Assembly: GCF_004365635.1 (NCBI RefSeq)
Contig: NZ_SOBH01000001.1
Span: forward strand, 1,364,001-1,428,000
From: Litoreibacter halocynthiae
GTDB taxonomy: Bacteria > Pseudomonadota > Alphaproteobacteria > Rhodobacterales > Rhodobacteraceae
Direction: 5' to 3'
Length of the DNA: 64,000 nucleotides
This document shows, in pieces, positions 17,392 through 25,712 of this stretch (position 1 is the first letter of the stretch; each line of letters opens with the position of its first letter). Below the pieces are notes generated by a model. The model searched no databases. It was not told the DNA's origin and worked only from the letters and a program-made list of their open reading frames with translations. The position numbers were made by a program, and so were the translations under genes.

Positions 17392-17958
17392 TCAGGCGTC
17401 GCTGAGCGTGTGACGCAGGGTGCGGAAAACGCCCGCCAGATCCTGCGCCGTCGTATCCGGCGCAAGGTCGTCGGCCTTCGCCCCCACCCGCGCCGTCTGG
17501 AGCATCGGGAAGGTCACCAGTGACACCTCCCACAACTCCAGCTCTGCCAAGTGCCTCCGGCCTTTGGCATCCCGTTCGGCCTTCACCGTCCGGTATCCGA
17601 TGGACAGCCCGTCAATCGCGCCGGCCTCGATCAAGGCCGCAGCCTCTAAGCCCTGCCGCGTCTCGGTCAGCAGCCGTCCCTTGACGTAGAGCCCCCGCGC
17701 GTCCTCGCGCACCTCATCCCACACGCCAATCGGCTGGGCCGGGTCATGCTGCCAAAGCAGCTTCACCTTGGTGCCACTCGACGCCAGCCGCTCCAGCGAC
17801 GCGCCATAGGCCCCCTTTGTCACCACGTCACCGCCCTGATCCACTTCGCCAAACAGCGAGGCATAACCCGAGATCGTGGCATTCGCGCCCAGCTCCACCT
17901 GATCCCCGATCTGGCAAAACTTGCGCTCCAGCTCCGGCCCGTAATAGTCTGACATCAT
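17392..17958 (-). CDS. GTA prohead protease, HK97 family (g4)
   Basis: About 188 aa, peptidase family U35/S78 (HK97 prohead protease). Catalytic candidates are the histidine in LLWQHDPAQPIGVWDE and the serine in DGLSIGYRT. The WEVSLVTFPML motif closes the protease domain, and the tail up to TLSDA is probably dispensable. ATG at 17958 is preceded by AAGGAA; a GTG at 17979 would overlap the g3.5 stop. It removes the N-terminal arm of the capsid protein during head maturation. Confidence 0.93.
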   Translation of the reverse strand: MMSDYYGPELERKFCQIGDQVELGANATISGYASLFGEVDQGGDVVTKGAYGASLERLASSGTKVKLLWQHDPAQPIGVWDEVREDARGLYVKGRLLTETRQGLEAAALIEAGAIDGLSIGYRTVKAERDAKGRRHLAELELWEVSLVTFPMLQTARVGAKADDLAPDTTAQDLAGVFRTLRHTLSDA

Positions 17959-17975
17959 AGTATTTCCTTGTTCAG

Positions 17976-18236
17976 TCACGGCAGAAAAACACCGGTCACA
18001 GTTTCCTTGAGAACAGCCGCAGCTACCCCGAAAATCGTCAGCCAGACCCGCCTGTCCAGACGCTCCAGCCGCGTCTCGATCTGCCCCAGCCGGTAGTCCA
18101 GCGCGGTCCAGCGTTCCGCCTGCACCCGCTCCAGCGCTTCCAGCTTCAGCAAAGGGGCTGCCTCGACGCCACTCTGAAACGGCTCATAGAGGTAGCGCGA
18201 TCCGCCGCCCTTATGCGGGCGGTCCTTGTCCTCCAT
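17976..18236 (-). CDS. GTA head formation protein, rcc01685-like (g3.5)
   Basis: 86 aa from MEDKDRPHKGGGSRYLYEPFQSGVEAAPLLKLEALERVQAERW with a C-terminal hydrophobic helix WLTIFGVAAAVLKETVTGVFL. This matches the small gene found between portal and protease in RcGTA-like clusters, annotated there as needed for head formation. The ATG overlaps the portal stop codon (TGATG). The single hydrophobic helix suggests membrane contact, perhaps as a head-assembly platform, which is inference. Confidence 0.82.
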   Translation of the reverse strand: MEDKDRPHKGGGSRYLYEPFQSGVEAAPLLKLEALERVQAERWTALDYRLGQIETRLERLDRRVWLTIFGVAAAVLKETVTGVFLP

Positions 18237-19405
18237 CAGCTCGCCTCCGCAGGCAGTCCCAGCAGCACCCGCTTCTCCGCGTCGCTCAGGAAATCCGCCC
18301 CCGCGACCCGCGCCCATTGCGCTTCCCGCTCCACGCCCAATGCGGGAATCTGGTCCAGATCAGCCGACAGCGTCACCGCCTCACCGGACAGCTCGCCCAA
18401 CCAGTGTGACACGGCCCCCAGCACCTTGCCCGCCAGTGGCAGAACGGTCAGGCGATAGAAGGCCCGGTTCGCCTCCGCGTAATTCGCATAGGTCGCATCC
18501 CCCGGTATCCCCAGCAGCATCGGCGGCACCCCAAATGCCTGCGCAATCTCGCGCGCCGCGGCTTCCTTGGTCTTCTGGAACTCCATATCCGAGGGCGAGA
18601 ACCCCATCGGCTTCCAGTCCAGGCCACCCTCCAGCAGCATCGGCCGCCCCGCATTCCGCGCGCCCTGATGATGCGCTTCCATCTCGATCTGCAACCGCTC
18701 GAACTGGTCGTTGGTCATCGCTTGCTGGCCATCGCCGCCCTTGTAGACAATCGCCCCCGAAGGCCGCGCCGCGTTGTCCAGCAAAGCCTTCGACCAGCGC
18801 GAGGCAGAGTTATGCACGTCAATCGCCGTCGCTGCCGCCTGCAAGGGGGAAAACCCGTAATGGTCATCTTGCGGATGGAAGCTGCGGATATGGCAGATAG
18901 GTGCCAGCTCCCCCGTCATGTCAAACCGGTGCTTGCGCCCGCCCACCGCGTATTCATACGCCGCAGGCCAGCCATCCGCGCCGGGAACCAAACTCATCCG
19001 GTCCGAGCGCAGCACATGCAGCTCCACCGGAACGCCCTCTCCAAGCCCCACAGCCTCCAGATACCCGTTCCCCGACAGCAGCAGCTGGCCATAGAGCGCC
19101 TCCAGCATCTCTGCCCGCCCCTGCGCCTGATTGGGCCGCGACATCAGCCCCAGCACAGGATGCCTCTCGAACCGCTGCGCCCCGTCCTGCAACACCAAAG
19201 GCAAGGCCGCCGCCGCCTCCGCGATCATCTTGACCGACCGGAACCCCACAGGGTTCGCCGCAAAGCCCGAGCGCGTCAGCGACGGCGTGTCCCGCGGGCT
19301 CCAGGCAATGCCGCGCCCGCCGTAAGCCAGCACCTTGCCCGTGGCCGAGGCCTTCGCCTCCGGCACCTCCGCCTGTCCACGCCGCAAAAAGTCAAACACC
19401 ATCAT
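18236..19405 (-). CDS. GTA portal protein (g3)
   Basis: 389 aa, HK97-type portal. Evidence is FAANPVGFRSVKMIAEAAAALPLVL, the wing region LEALYGQLLLSGNGYLEAVG, the clip/stem region FSPLQAAATAIDVHNSASRWSKALLDNAARPSGAIVY and the AREIAQAFGVPPMLLGIPGDATYANYAEANRAFYR signature of family PF04860. Start MMVFDFLRRGQ at 19405 or 19402 follows AGGAG; the upstream ATG at 19477 would place a terminator-like hairpin inside the gene. The dodecameric portal is the DNA entry point of the head. Confidence 0.94.
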   Translation of the reverse strand: MMVFDFLRRGQAEVPEAKASATGKVLAYGGRGIAWSPRDTPSLTRSGFAANPVGFRSVKMIAEAAAALPLVLQDGAQRFERHPVLGLMSRPNQAQGRAEMLEALYGQLLLSGNGYLEAVGLGEGVPVELHVLRSDRMSLVPGADGWPAAYEYAVGGRKHRFDMTGELAPICHIRSFHPQDDHYGFSPLQAAATAIDVHNSASRWSKALLDNAARPSGAIVYKGGDGQQAMTNDQFERLQIEMEAHHQGARNAGRPMLLEGGLDWKPMGFSPSDMEFQKTKEAAAREIAQAFGVPPMLLGIPGDATYANYAEANRAFYRLTVLPLAGKVLGAVSHWLGELSGEAVTLSADLDQIPALGVEREAQWARVAGADFLSDAEKRVLLGLPAEAS

Positions 19406-19422
19406 CCGGCTCCTGTTCGTCC

Positions 19423-19461
19423 AAAAAGAAAAGGCCCCCGTGGTGCAATCCATGGGGGCCT
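19423..19461 (-). terminator. Terminator-like hairpin between GTA g2 (terminase) and g3 (portal)
   Basis: On the minus strand a 12-bp stem with one mismatch (AGGCCCCCATGG paired with CCACGGGGGCCT, six-base loop) is followed directly by TTTTCTTTTT. This is a canonical intrinsic terminator layout inside the GTA operon, upstream of the portal ribosome binding site. It could attenuate transcription between the packaging and the structural genes. Confidence 0.7.
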
Positions 19462-19559
19462 CAATTGTCTGTCGCATCAGGGCCGAAACCCTTCATCGCG
19501 TCGTTAAGGGCAATCTAGCGCACTGCCCCTAACATCACATTACGCCACCGTACGGTGCT

Positions 19560-20954
19560 CTAAAGCGTCCGTATCCGCGCTTGCGGGGCCGCCGCCCCCA
19601 TCAGTTCCGTCAACGCCCAGACCAGCGCGTCCACACGGTCCGGCGAGCCGGAGCCCTGAAAGCCCGTTACCGTCATCTGGCACATCTGATCCTCCAACGG
19701 CCCCAACGCGCCGTAATGCTTCACACGACCCTGTTCATACAAAGCCGCCACAGGCTCCGCCCTTGCCGCCTTGCCCCGCGACGCATGGACCGACCGGTAC
19801 GGCACCACAGGGTCCAGCTGATGGATCAACGTCTCCACCAGATCGCCCCCTTGGTTCACCTCCGCCACGATCCGCTCCGCCCCGTGCCGCTCGTAAGCCG
19901 CCAAGACAGCATGCGCCCAGCCGGTGGGCGACGCCCCCTCAACCGTCGCGTCCTCGATCACAACGGCCTCCCAGTCCTTACCGGACCGCACCAGCCCCGC
20001 CACCACGATCCCGCAGGCGTCCGACGCCTTCTTCGACGACACCGCAGGGTCCACCGCGACCACCACCCGCTCGAAATCGGGCAGCTCGGTCACGCGCAGA
20101 TCCTCCAGCATCGACGCAGTCCACAAGGCGCCGTCCAGATCGTCCAGCAAAATGCCGTCCAGCTCCTGACGCCCCATCCGCGTGTTGCCATAGCGCCTGC
20201 GCACCTCTTCCAAAAACGACGCCGCAAGGTTGTCCTTGTTGGCCTCGGTCGGCGCATGGGTCACCACCGTCGACCCTGCATCCAGTATCTGCTTCAGCAC
20301 CGTCACATTGCGCGGCGTGGTGGTAAACACCTGCTGCGGACGGTCCCCCAGACGCAGCGCGAATTGCAGCTGATCATAAGCCTCCCGCGCCTTGGTCCAT
20401 TTCGCCAATTCATCCACCCAAGCCGCGTCAAACTGCGGCCCGCGCAGATGCTCCGGCGAGGACGCGCTATGCGCCTCCGCGATTGCCCCGTTCGGCCAGA
20501 CCAGCCGCCGCCGTGTCGCCTGCCACTCAGGCCGACGGTCAGGGGGCGAGCACGCCAGTATCCCGCTATCGCCAAAGATCATCACGTCGCGCACTTGGTC
20601 AAAGGTCTCACCCACCAGCGCCACGCGCCGTGCGCGGCCCGGATCGCCGGGCATGTCGCCCTCGACCATCATCCGCACCCATTCAGCCCCCGCGCGGGTC
20701 TTGCCCGCGCCGCGTCCGCCCATGATCACCCAGGACCGCCAGTCGCCCGCAGGCGGAAGCTGATGCGGATGCGCCCAGAAATCGAACAGGAACGGCAGCG
20801 CCGAGGCTTCCTCGTCACTCAGCCCCTCAAGAAACGCTTCGCGGATCTCGTCCGGCTTGGATGCGATCAAGGCGGCGCCTGATCTCAGTCCGGGCTGCCC
20901 CAAGGTCGACGGCAAACTCTCCCGCTCGTCCGGCACGCTTTCTGCGGTGTTCAT
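19560..20954 (-). CDS. GTA large terminase subunit (g2)
   Basis: Up to 464 aa. ATPase domain with Walker A GGRGAGKT at about residues 79-86 and Walker B QFDAAWVDELAKW near 180, then the RNase H-like nuclease domain starting VVVAVDPAVSSKK with further acidic residues in SPDRVDALVWALTEL. It cuts and translocates host DNA into the GTA head. The first ATG (20954) overlaps g1 by 128 bases; a TTG at 20870 would reduce this to 44 bases and keep all conserved residues. The portal gene follows after a terminator-like hairpin. Confidence 0.93.
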   Translation of the reverse strand: MNTAESVPDERESLPSTLGQPGLRSGAALIASKPDEIREAFLEGLSDEEASALPFLFDFWAHPHQLPPAGDWRSWVIMGGRGAGKTRAGAEWVRMMVEGDMPGDPGRARRVALVGETFDQVRDVMIFGDSGILACSPPDRRPEWQATRRRLVWPNGAIAEAHSASSPEHLRGPQFDAAWVDELAKWTKAREAYDQLQFALRLGDRPQQVFTTTPRNVTVLKQILDAGSTVVTHAPTEANKDNLAASFLEEVRRRYGNTRMGRQELDGILLDDLDGALWTASMLEDLRVTELPDFERVVVAVDPAVSSKKASDACGIVVAGLVRSGKDWEAVVIEDATVEGASPTGWAHAVLAAYERHGAERIVAEVNQGGDLVETLIHQLDPVVPYRSVHASRGKAARAEPVAALYEQGRVKHYGALGPLEDQMCQMTVTGFQGSGSPDRVDALVWALTELMGAAAPQARIRTL

Positions 20955-21183
20955 CTAATTTCCCTTCCGCGTCTCTACTCATGTTCAACAGGGTCTGAAG
21001 TTCGTGCTTCAGCTTGTGTCTCAGCTCGGGAGGAACCGAACGCTCGGTGCGCGCACGTCGCCATTCCCGCCTGACATCTGTGGTCAGGTCATGCGCCATC
21101 GCCGTCAGGTCCTCCAAAATCTCGTCTACTGTTTTCGTCACCGATAGGTCCGGCGAACCGGTTTGATCGGGGGTCTCTGTCAT
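20827..21183 (-). CDS. GTA small terminase-like protein (g1)
   Basis: 118 aa beginning MTETPDQTGSPDLSVTK, mostly helical and charged, with the conserved stretch VDEILEDLTAMAHDLTTDVRREWRRARTERSVPPELRHKLKHEL. It matches RcGTA gp1 in position and composition; gp1 has been described as the small terminase that works with gp2. The ATG at 21183 follows AGGAGG. An upstream in-frame start at 21318 is rejected because it would translate through a terminator. It is the first structural gene of the GTA cluster. Confidence 0.85.
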   Translation of the reverse strand: MTETPDQTGSPDLSVTKTVDEILEDLTAMAHDLTTDVRREWRRARTERSVPPELRHKLKHELQTLLNMSRDAEGKLDEHRRKRAGRAGEFAVDLGAARTEIRRRLDRIQAGRDPRSVS

Positions 21184-21236
21184 GCGGCCTCCTACCTTCC
21201 GCACCGGTGGCGGAAAGGCTTGGTCTGGGGTCGGAA

Positions 21237-21278
21237 AACGAAAAAAGCGGCCTTGGGTCTTGGTGACCCGAGCCGCTT
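21237..21278 (-). terminator. Terminator after mltG, just upstream of the GTA cluster
   Basis: The minus strand reads AAGCGGCTCGGGTC, short loop, then GACCCAAGGCCGCTT (one bulged base) followed by TTTTTTCGTTTTCC. It separates the fab-mltG genes from g1, leaving only about 55 bases between terminator and g1 start. The GTA promoter must therefore lie in or overlap this region. Confidence 0.85.
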
Positions 21279-21369
21279 TCTCACTTGTTCCGTCTTGAGA
21301 GGTCTTATCCCTCATCAAAGCCCGAATGTCAAGAAATTGCGCCCGCTCAAAAGCTGCGAACGCTGTTCG

Positions 21370-21384
21370 TTAACAAAGGGTTAG
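21370..21384. promoter_or_regulatory. CtrA-like site TTAA-N7-TTAG near the GTA start
   Basis: TTAA at 21370-21373 and TTAG at 21381-21384 are separated by seven bases, one mismatch from the CtrA consensus TTAA-N7-TTAA. CtrA controls GTA production in Rhodobacter, but mostly indirectly. The site sits just past the mltG stop and upstream of the terminator, about 190 bases from g1. Chance occurrence cannot be excluded. Confidence 0.25.
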
Positions 21385-21388
21385 CGCC

Positions 21389-22546
21389 CTAGTTATTGGC
21401 GTTCCGCTCCGCTTCGATTTTGCGCCATTTGGCAACGTTTTCGTTGTGCTCCTGAATGGTCACAGCGAACGCATGTCCGCCCGTGCCATCCGCCACAAAG
21501 AAGATATACGGCGTGTCGTCAGGGTTTAGCGCAGCCTCGATCGCCAGACGGCCGGGGTTGGCAATCGGCGTCGGGGTCAGGCCCGGAATGGCATAAGTGT
21601 TGTACGGGGTTTCGCGGTCCAGCTCGGACCGGCGCAGCCCGCGCCCCAGCACGCCCTCGCCACGGGTGATCCCATAGATCACCGCAGGGTCGGTTTGCAG
21701 CTTCATGCCTTTACGCAGACGGTTGGTGAACACGCTGGCCACCTGACGCCGTTCTTCGGCAACGCCGGTCTCCTTCTCGATGATAGAGGCCAAAATCAAC
21801 GCTTCCTCCGGCGACTCCAATGGCACCGTCGGATCGCGCGCTTCCCATGCCTCGGCCAGAATTTTCTCCTGCGCCGCCTGCATCTTTGCAATCAACTCGG
21901 AGCGGCTAGCACCCGGTTTGATCTCGTAGCTGTCCGGTGCAAGGCTGCCCTCAGCGGGCGTTGCCTCGATCTCGCCTTCCATCACATCCAGCGCGCGCAG
22001 GCTGTCCGCGACCTGCCAGCTGGTCACCCCTTCTGCCACGGCCACACGGTAGCGCACATCGCGGTCGTCCCGCGCCTCCACATAGACTTGAGGAACATCA
22101 TCCACGCCGGGCGTGAACTTCGCCGTCTCGATATACTCGTTCGTTGCAGGGTCCAGTTCCCGCACCACAGCGCTGCGCGAGGTCACGCCAATGCGGTACA
22201 CCACTTCCGTCCCGCATGTGTTCTGCCCGCCACGGGTCACAACATCCACGATCTCCTGCATAGACGCGCCCGCAGGCACCAGAAAACTGCCCGCTTTCAA
22301 CTGTTGCGACTTGTCCGCATAGTCCGCACCGATGCGAAAAATCCGCCCGTTCGACACGGCACCTTTTGCTTCAAGATCCCGCGAAACCAGCGCCATTGAG
22401 CCGCCTAAAGGGACACGCACGCAAATCGCGTCCTCCAGCGGGCCGGTCTTGGTGTATTGCGCCTGTCCCCAGCCCACCAGCGCGCCAGCGGCGACCAGTA
22501 GCAGGATGAACAGCGTCAGGAAGTTCGAGGCGATGGATTTCCACAT
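21389..22546 (-). CDS. mltG: Endolytic transglycosylase
   Basis: 385 aa inner-membrane enzyme that cuts nascent glycan strands and so limits peptidoglycan chain length. N-terminal signal anchor NFLTLFILLLVAAGALVGW, a LysM-like region (LKAGSFLVPAGASMQEIVD), and the YceG catalytic domain with the glutamate in ASIIEKETG (Glu257) followed by VASVFTNRLRKGMKLQTDPAVIYG. It starts 7 bases after the fabF stop, so the two are co-transcribed, an arrangement common in proteobacteria. Confidence 0.95.
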   Translation of the reverse strand: MWKSIASNFLTLFILLLVAAGALVGWGQAQYTKTGPLEDAICVRVPLGGSMALVSRDLEAKGAVSNGRIFRIGADYADKSQQLKAGSFLVPAGASMQEIVDVVTRGGQNTCGTEVVYRIGVTSRSAVVRELDPATNEYIETAKFTPGVDDVPQVYVEARDDRDVRYRVAVAEGVTSWQVADSLRALDVMEGEIEATPAEGSLAPDSYEIKPGASRSELIAKMQAAQEKILAEAWEARDPTVPLESPEEALILASIIEKETGVAEERRQVASVFTNRLRKGMKLQTDPAVIYGITRGEGVLGRGLRRSELDRETPYNTYAIPGLTPTPIANPGRLAIEAALNPDDTPYIFFVADGTGGHAFAVTIQEHNENVAKWRKIEAERNANN

Positions 22547-22553
22547 AAGGGGC

Positions 22554-23807
22554 TTACACTTTTCCCATGATCAGGCAGGCATTGGTGCCGCCAAAGCCGA
22601 AGCTGTTGGATAAAACCACATTAACGTCGCGCTTTACCGCCTTGTTTGCACACAAATCAATGTCGGTATCCACGGCGGGATTATCAAGGTTGATCGTCGG
22701 CGGGCAGATGTTGTCCCGCATCGCCAGAATGCAGAAGATCGCTTCAATCGCGCCAGCGGCTCCCAGCAGGTGGCCGGTCATCGACTTGGTGGACGACATG
22801 GTCGCCCCTTTGCAGGCATCACCCAGCAGCCGCTCCACCGCGCCCAGTTCAATGGTGTCCGCCATGGTCGAGGTGCCATGCGCGTTGATATAGTTGATCT
22901 GAGCTGGCTCGATGCCAGCCCGCTTCACCGCAGCCCGCATGGCCCGCTCCGCGCCCTCATGGTCAGGTGGCGGCGCGGTGATATGATGCGCATCACCTGA
23001 CAGCCCATAGCCCAACACTTCACCATAAATTTTCGCGCCACGCGCTTTGGCGTGCTCGTATTCCTCCAGAACCACGACACCCGCGCCCTCGCCCATGACA
23101 AACCCGTCGCGGTCTGCATCCCATGGCCGCGAGGCCTTCTCCGGGTCGTCCGCATGCGCCGTCGACAGCGCCTTGCACGCGTTGAAACCGGCGATCCCGA
23201 TCTCGCAGATCGGGCTCTCAGCGCCACCTGCGATCATCACATCCGCGTCGTCCAGCGCGATCAGCCGCGCCGCGTCACCGATGGCATGTGCGCCGGTGGA
23301 ACACGCGGTCACAACCGCATGGTTCGGCCCTTTAAAGCCGTAGCGGATGGACACCTGCCCCGACACCAGATTGACCAAAGCGCCCGGAATAAAGAACGGC
23401 GACACCCGACGGGGACCGCGCTCCTTGATCAAAACAGCCGTGTCCGCAATCGAAGACAAGCCGCCAATGCCAGAACCGATCATCACGCCCGTGCGCTCCA
23501 GCTCGTGCTGGTCATCCGGCGTCCAGCCAGCGTCTTCCACCGCCTGCTGCGCGGCCGCCATGCCGTACAATATGAAATCATCCACCTTGCGCTGCTCTTT
23601 GGGCTCCATATAGGCGTCGGCGTTGAACTCGCCCGCGCCTTCGCCACGCGGAACTTCGCAGGCGTAGCCGGTCCCCAGATGCGAGGCGTCAAACTTCTCA
23701 ATGGTGCGCGCGCCGGATTTCCCCGCCAGCGCATTCTTCCACGTGGTCTCCACGCCGTCGCCCAAAGGCGTCACCATTCCAAGACCGGTAATCACAACTC
23801 GACGCAT
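22554..23807 (-). CDS. fabF: Beta-ketoacyl-ACP synthase II
   Basis: 417 aa condensing enzyme that elongates acyl-ACP with malonyl-ACP. The Cys-His-His triad is seen as Cys169 in VVTACSTGAHA, His in INAHGTSTMADTIE and His in KSMTGHLLGAAGA. The start MRRVVITGLGMVTPLG at 23807 is preceded by a purine-rich site; an upstream in-frame start at 23831 is less likely. It normally follows acpP directly; here about 2.6 kb of other genes intervene. Confidence 0.96.
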   Translation of the reverse strand: MRRVVITGLGMVTPLGDGVETTWKNALAGKSGARTIEKFDASHLGTGYACEVPRGEGAGEFNADAYMEPKEQRKVDDFILYGMAAAQQAVEDAGWTPDDQHELERTGVMIGSGIGGLSSIADTAVLIKERGPRRVSPFFIPGALVNLVSGQVSIRYGFKGPNHAVVTACSTGAHAIGDAARLIALDDADVMIAGGAESPICEIGIAGFNACKALSTAHADDPEKASRPWDADRDGFVMGEGAGVVVLEEYEHAKARGAKIYGEVLGYGLSGDAHHITAPPPDHEGAERAMRAAVKRAGIEPAQINYINAHGTSTMADTIELGAVERLLGDACKGATMSSTKSMTGHLLGAAGAIEAIFCILAMRDNICPPTINLDNPAVDTDIDLCANKAVKRDVNVVLSNSFGFGGTNACLIMGKV

Positions 23808-23998
23808 ACCCACCCCTTTATCCTGTAGCACAAGGTTTATCCTTCGGGTCTTACACGTCCACGACCCATAGGGGCAAGGTATCGCGTTGGATATTCACCA
23901 TCCAAAGGCGGCGGATCGCGCAACTTCGGGCCAATTTCCCTTGCGGGGACATGAAATGAACGGCACTCCTAGCGTGAATCCGAACTTTATAGGTCGCC

Positions 23999-25024
23999 AT
24001 GACAGATTTCACCGCCGAAAAAGCCATTTCCCGCGCCTACATGGCCGATTTCGACCAAGCCGCCCCGTCCGATCGCCTCGACCGGCTAGAAGCCCATACA
24101 TCGCCGGACTTCCACTGGCGCGGCGTCCACCCGTTCAACCGGCAACCAAGTGCCGGGGCGGCGATGCAGGCCTTCTGGGCACCGCTCCTCAACGCCTTCT
24201 CCAGCCTTCAACGGCGCGAGGACATCTTTTTCGCAGGCCTCAACGAAATCGACGGCTTCACCGCCACATGGACCTGCTCGATGGGGCATTTCATGGGCCT
24301 GTTCGACGCGCCATGGCTGGGCATCCCGCCCACCGGAAAGATGGCTTTCCTGCGCTACGCCGAATTCCACCGGATCGAGAACGGCAAGATCGCCGAGACC
24401 GCGCTGTTTTGCGATGTCCTGTCGGTGATGGCGCAAGCCGGCGTCGATCCCTTGCCGCCCCAAACAGGCGCGGCCTTCATCGTTCCCGGCCCGATGACCA
24501 ATGACGGGCTGCTGCTGTCCTCCAGTAGTCCGGACGAGGGCAAGACCACCCTCGCCCTCGTCAACAGAATGGCCAACAGCATTTCCAAGGCCAACGAGGT
24601 CTTGCAAGGCAAGTCCAAGACCTACCTGACCCCGCAGCAAGAGATGTCGGAAAACTGGCACGACGATATGATCTGGTACGGCCCCCACGGCATCGGCGCC
24701 ACCTACACCATCGACCGCTACATCACCCAGCATCAGGCCCCGTTCAGAACCCAGTTGGCGGACCGCATCTTCAATGGCCACGTCGCCCGCTTTGCCGAAG
24801 GCAAATATTGCGGCTTCTTTGGTTGGCCCAACCTGACCGTCACCCCGATTGGCGGTTATCTCGGTCTCCCCGCCACGGGTAAACCTGCCGATATGCGGGT
24901 GGTCGATATCTACCGCCGTGATGGGGACAAGTTGGCCGAAAACTGGGTGATCATCGACATGCTGCATTTCCTGAAGATGCAGGGCCTCGACGTGCTGGAA
25001 CGCCTGAACGCAGGCGTGCGCTAA
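23999..25024 (+). CDS. Tandem SnoaL-like (NTF2-fold) protein
   Basis: 341 aa made of two SnoaL/ester-cyclase-like halves. The first (about 10-150) holds AHTSPDFHWRGVHPFN, GKMAFLRYAEFHRIENGKIAETALFCDVLSVM. The second (about 205-335) holds ENWHDDMIWYGPHGIGATYTIDRYITQHQAPFR, GWPNLTVTPIGGYLGLPATGKPADMRVVDIYRRDGDKLAENWVIIDMLHFLKMQGLDVL. Such proteins bind small hydrophobic ligands or catalyse cyclase or isomerase steps, and the substrate here is unknown. It lies on the strand opposite to the fab genes and is followed two bases later by a GST-like gene. Confidence 0.75.
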   Translation: MTDFTAEKAISRAYMADFDQAAPSDRLDRLEAHTSPDFHWRGVHPFNRQPSAGAAMQAFWAPLLNAFSSLQRREDIFFAGLNEIDGFTATWTCSMGHFMGLFDAPWLGIPPTGKMAFLRYAEFHRIENGKIAETALFCDVLSVMAQAGVDPLPPQTGAAFIVPGPMTNDGLLLSSSSPDEGKTTLALVNRMANSISKANEVLQGKSKTYLTPQQEMSENWHDDMIWYGPHGIGATYTIDRYITQHQAPFRTQLADRIFNGHVARFAEGKYCGFFGWPNLTVTPIGGYLGLPATGKPADMRVVDIYRRDGDKLAENWVIIDMLHFLKMQGLDVLERLNAGVR

Positions 25025-25025
25025 T

Positions 25026-25658
25026 ATGCTCAAGGCCTATTCGGTCGACCACTCCCTCTATTGCGCCAAACTGCGCCTTGCCCTGCGCACCAAGGGGCTG
25101 GAGTGGCGCGATCTGGCCCCGCCCGCCAACTACCTGTCGCTGGTCCCCTCGGGCAACCTGCCAGCACTTGTGGACGGAGACCTCACCCTCACCGACAGCG
25201 AGGCGATCGCCGAATACCTTGAGGAAAAGCACCCCACGCCCGCCATGCTGCCCGAAGGCCTGATCCCGCGTGCCAAATCGCGCGAGCTGTCCCGCTTCCA
25301 CGATACAAGGCTGGAGCCCGCCCTGCGCCTGCTGTTCTCCAACGTCGCTCCGGCAACGCGCGTTGCATCTGAAATAGAGGCAGCGCACGCAGAGATCACC
25401 AAACGCCTCACCGCCCTGAGCACGCTGCTAGACCGCAGCCCGCTCCCCCGCGACCGCCTCTGGTTAAGCGATTGCGGCCTGATCGTCACGTTGGAGTGGC
25501 TGGAGCTGATGGAAACCCACACCGTCCTCCCTCCGTTGCACTGGTCAAGCACCGTCCGCACCTACCGCACGCAGATGGCAACCCTGCCTCAAGTCGCGCA
25601 GGAACTGGCGTTCTATCGACCACATATGCGGGAATGGATTGAGGGGAAGTTGGGGTAA
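25026..25658 (+). CDS. Glutathione S-transferase family protein
   Basis: 210 aa. The N-terminal thioredoxin-like domain has YSVDHSLYCAKLRLALRTKGLEW, the cis-proline loop PSGNLPALVDGD and the glutathione-contact motif LTDSEAIAEYLEEKHP. The C-terminal helical domain begins near ARFHDTRLEPALR (sequence reads SRFHDTRLEPALR). It is probably co-translated with the SnoaL-like gene two bases upstream. Substrate unknown; it may be a conjugating enzyme, isomerase or stress protein. Confidence 0.85.
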   Translation: MLKAYSVDHSLYCAKLRLALRTKGLEWRDLAPPANYLSLVPSGNLPALVDGDLTLTDSEAIAEYLEEKHPTPAMLPEGLIPRAKSRELSRFHDTRLEPALRLLFSNVAPATRVASEIEAAHAEITKRLTALSTLLDRSPLPRDRLWLSDCGLIVTLEWLELMETHTVLPPLHWSSTVRTYRTQMATLPQVAQELAFYRPHMREWIEGKLG

Positions 25659-25712
25659 GGCAACTTGCTCCCAAAGCGGGACCGGTGAACGTCCGCTCCG
25701 AGTCCAAAGTAA

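Noticed and set aside
16242-17405. 387-codon open frame on the plus strand
   Set aside because: Antisense to the GTA capsid gene, no recognisable motif.
19581-20882. 433-codon open frame on the plus strand
   Set aside because: Lies fully antisense to the large terminase gene and is rich in Arg, His and Pro as expected for a shadow.
6410-21183. Interpretation of the phage-like genes as an active prophage
   Set aside because: No integrase, repressor, replication or lysis genes, no attachment repeats seen, and gene content matches GTA families in order.
21184-21318. N-terminal extension of GTA g1 to the upstream ATG at 21318
   Set aside because: Would translate through a Rho-independent terminator; the ATG at 21183 has an AGGAGG site.
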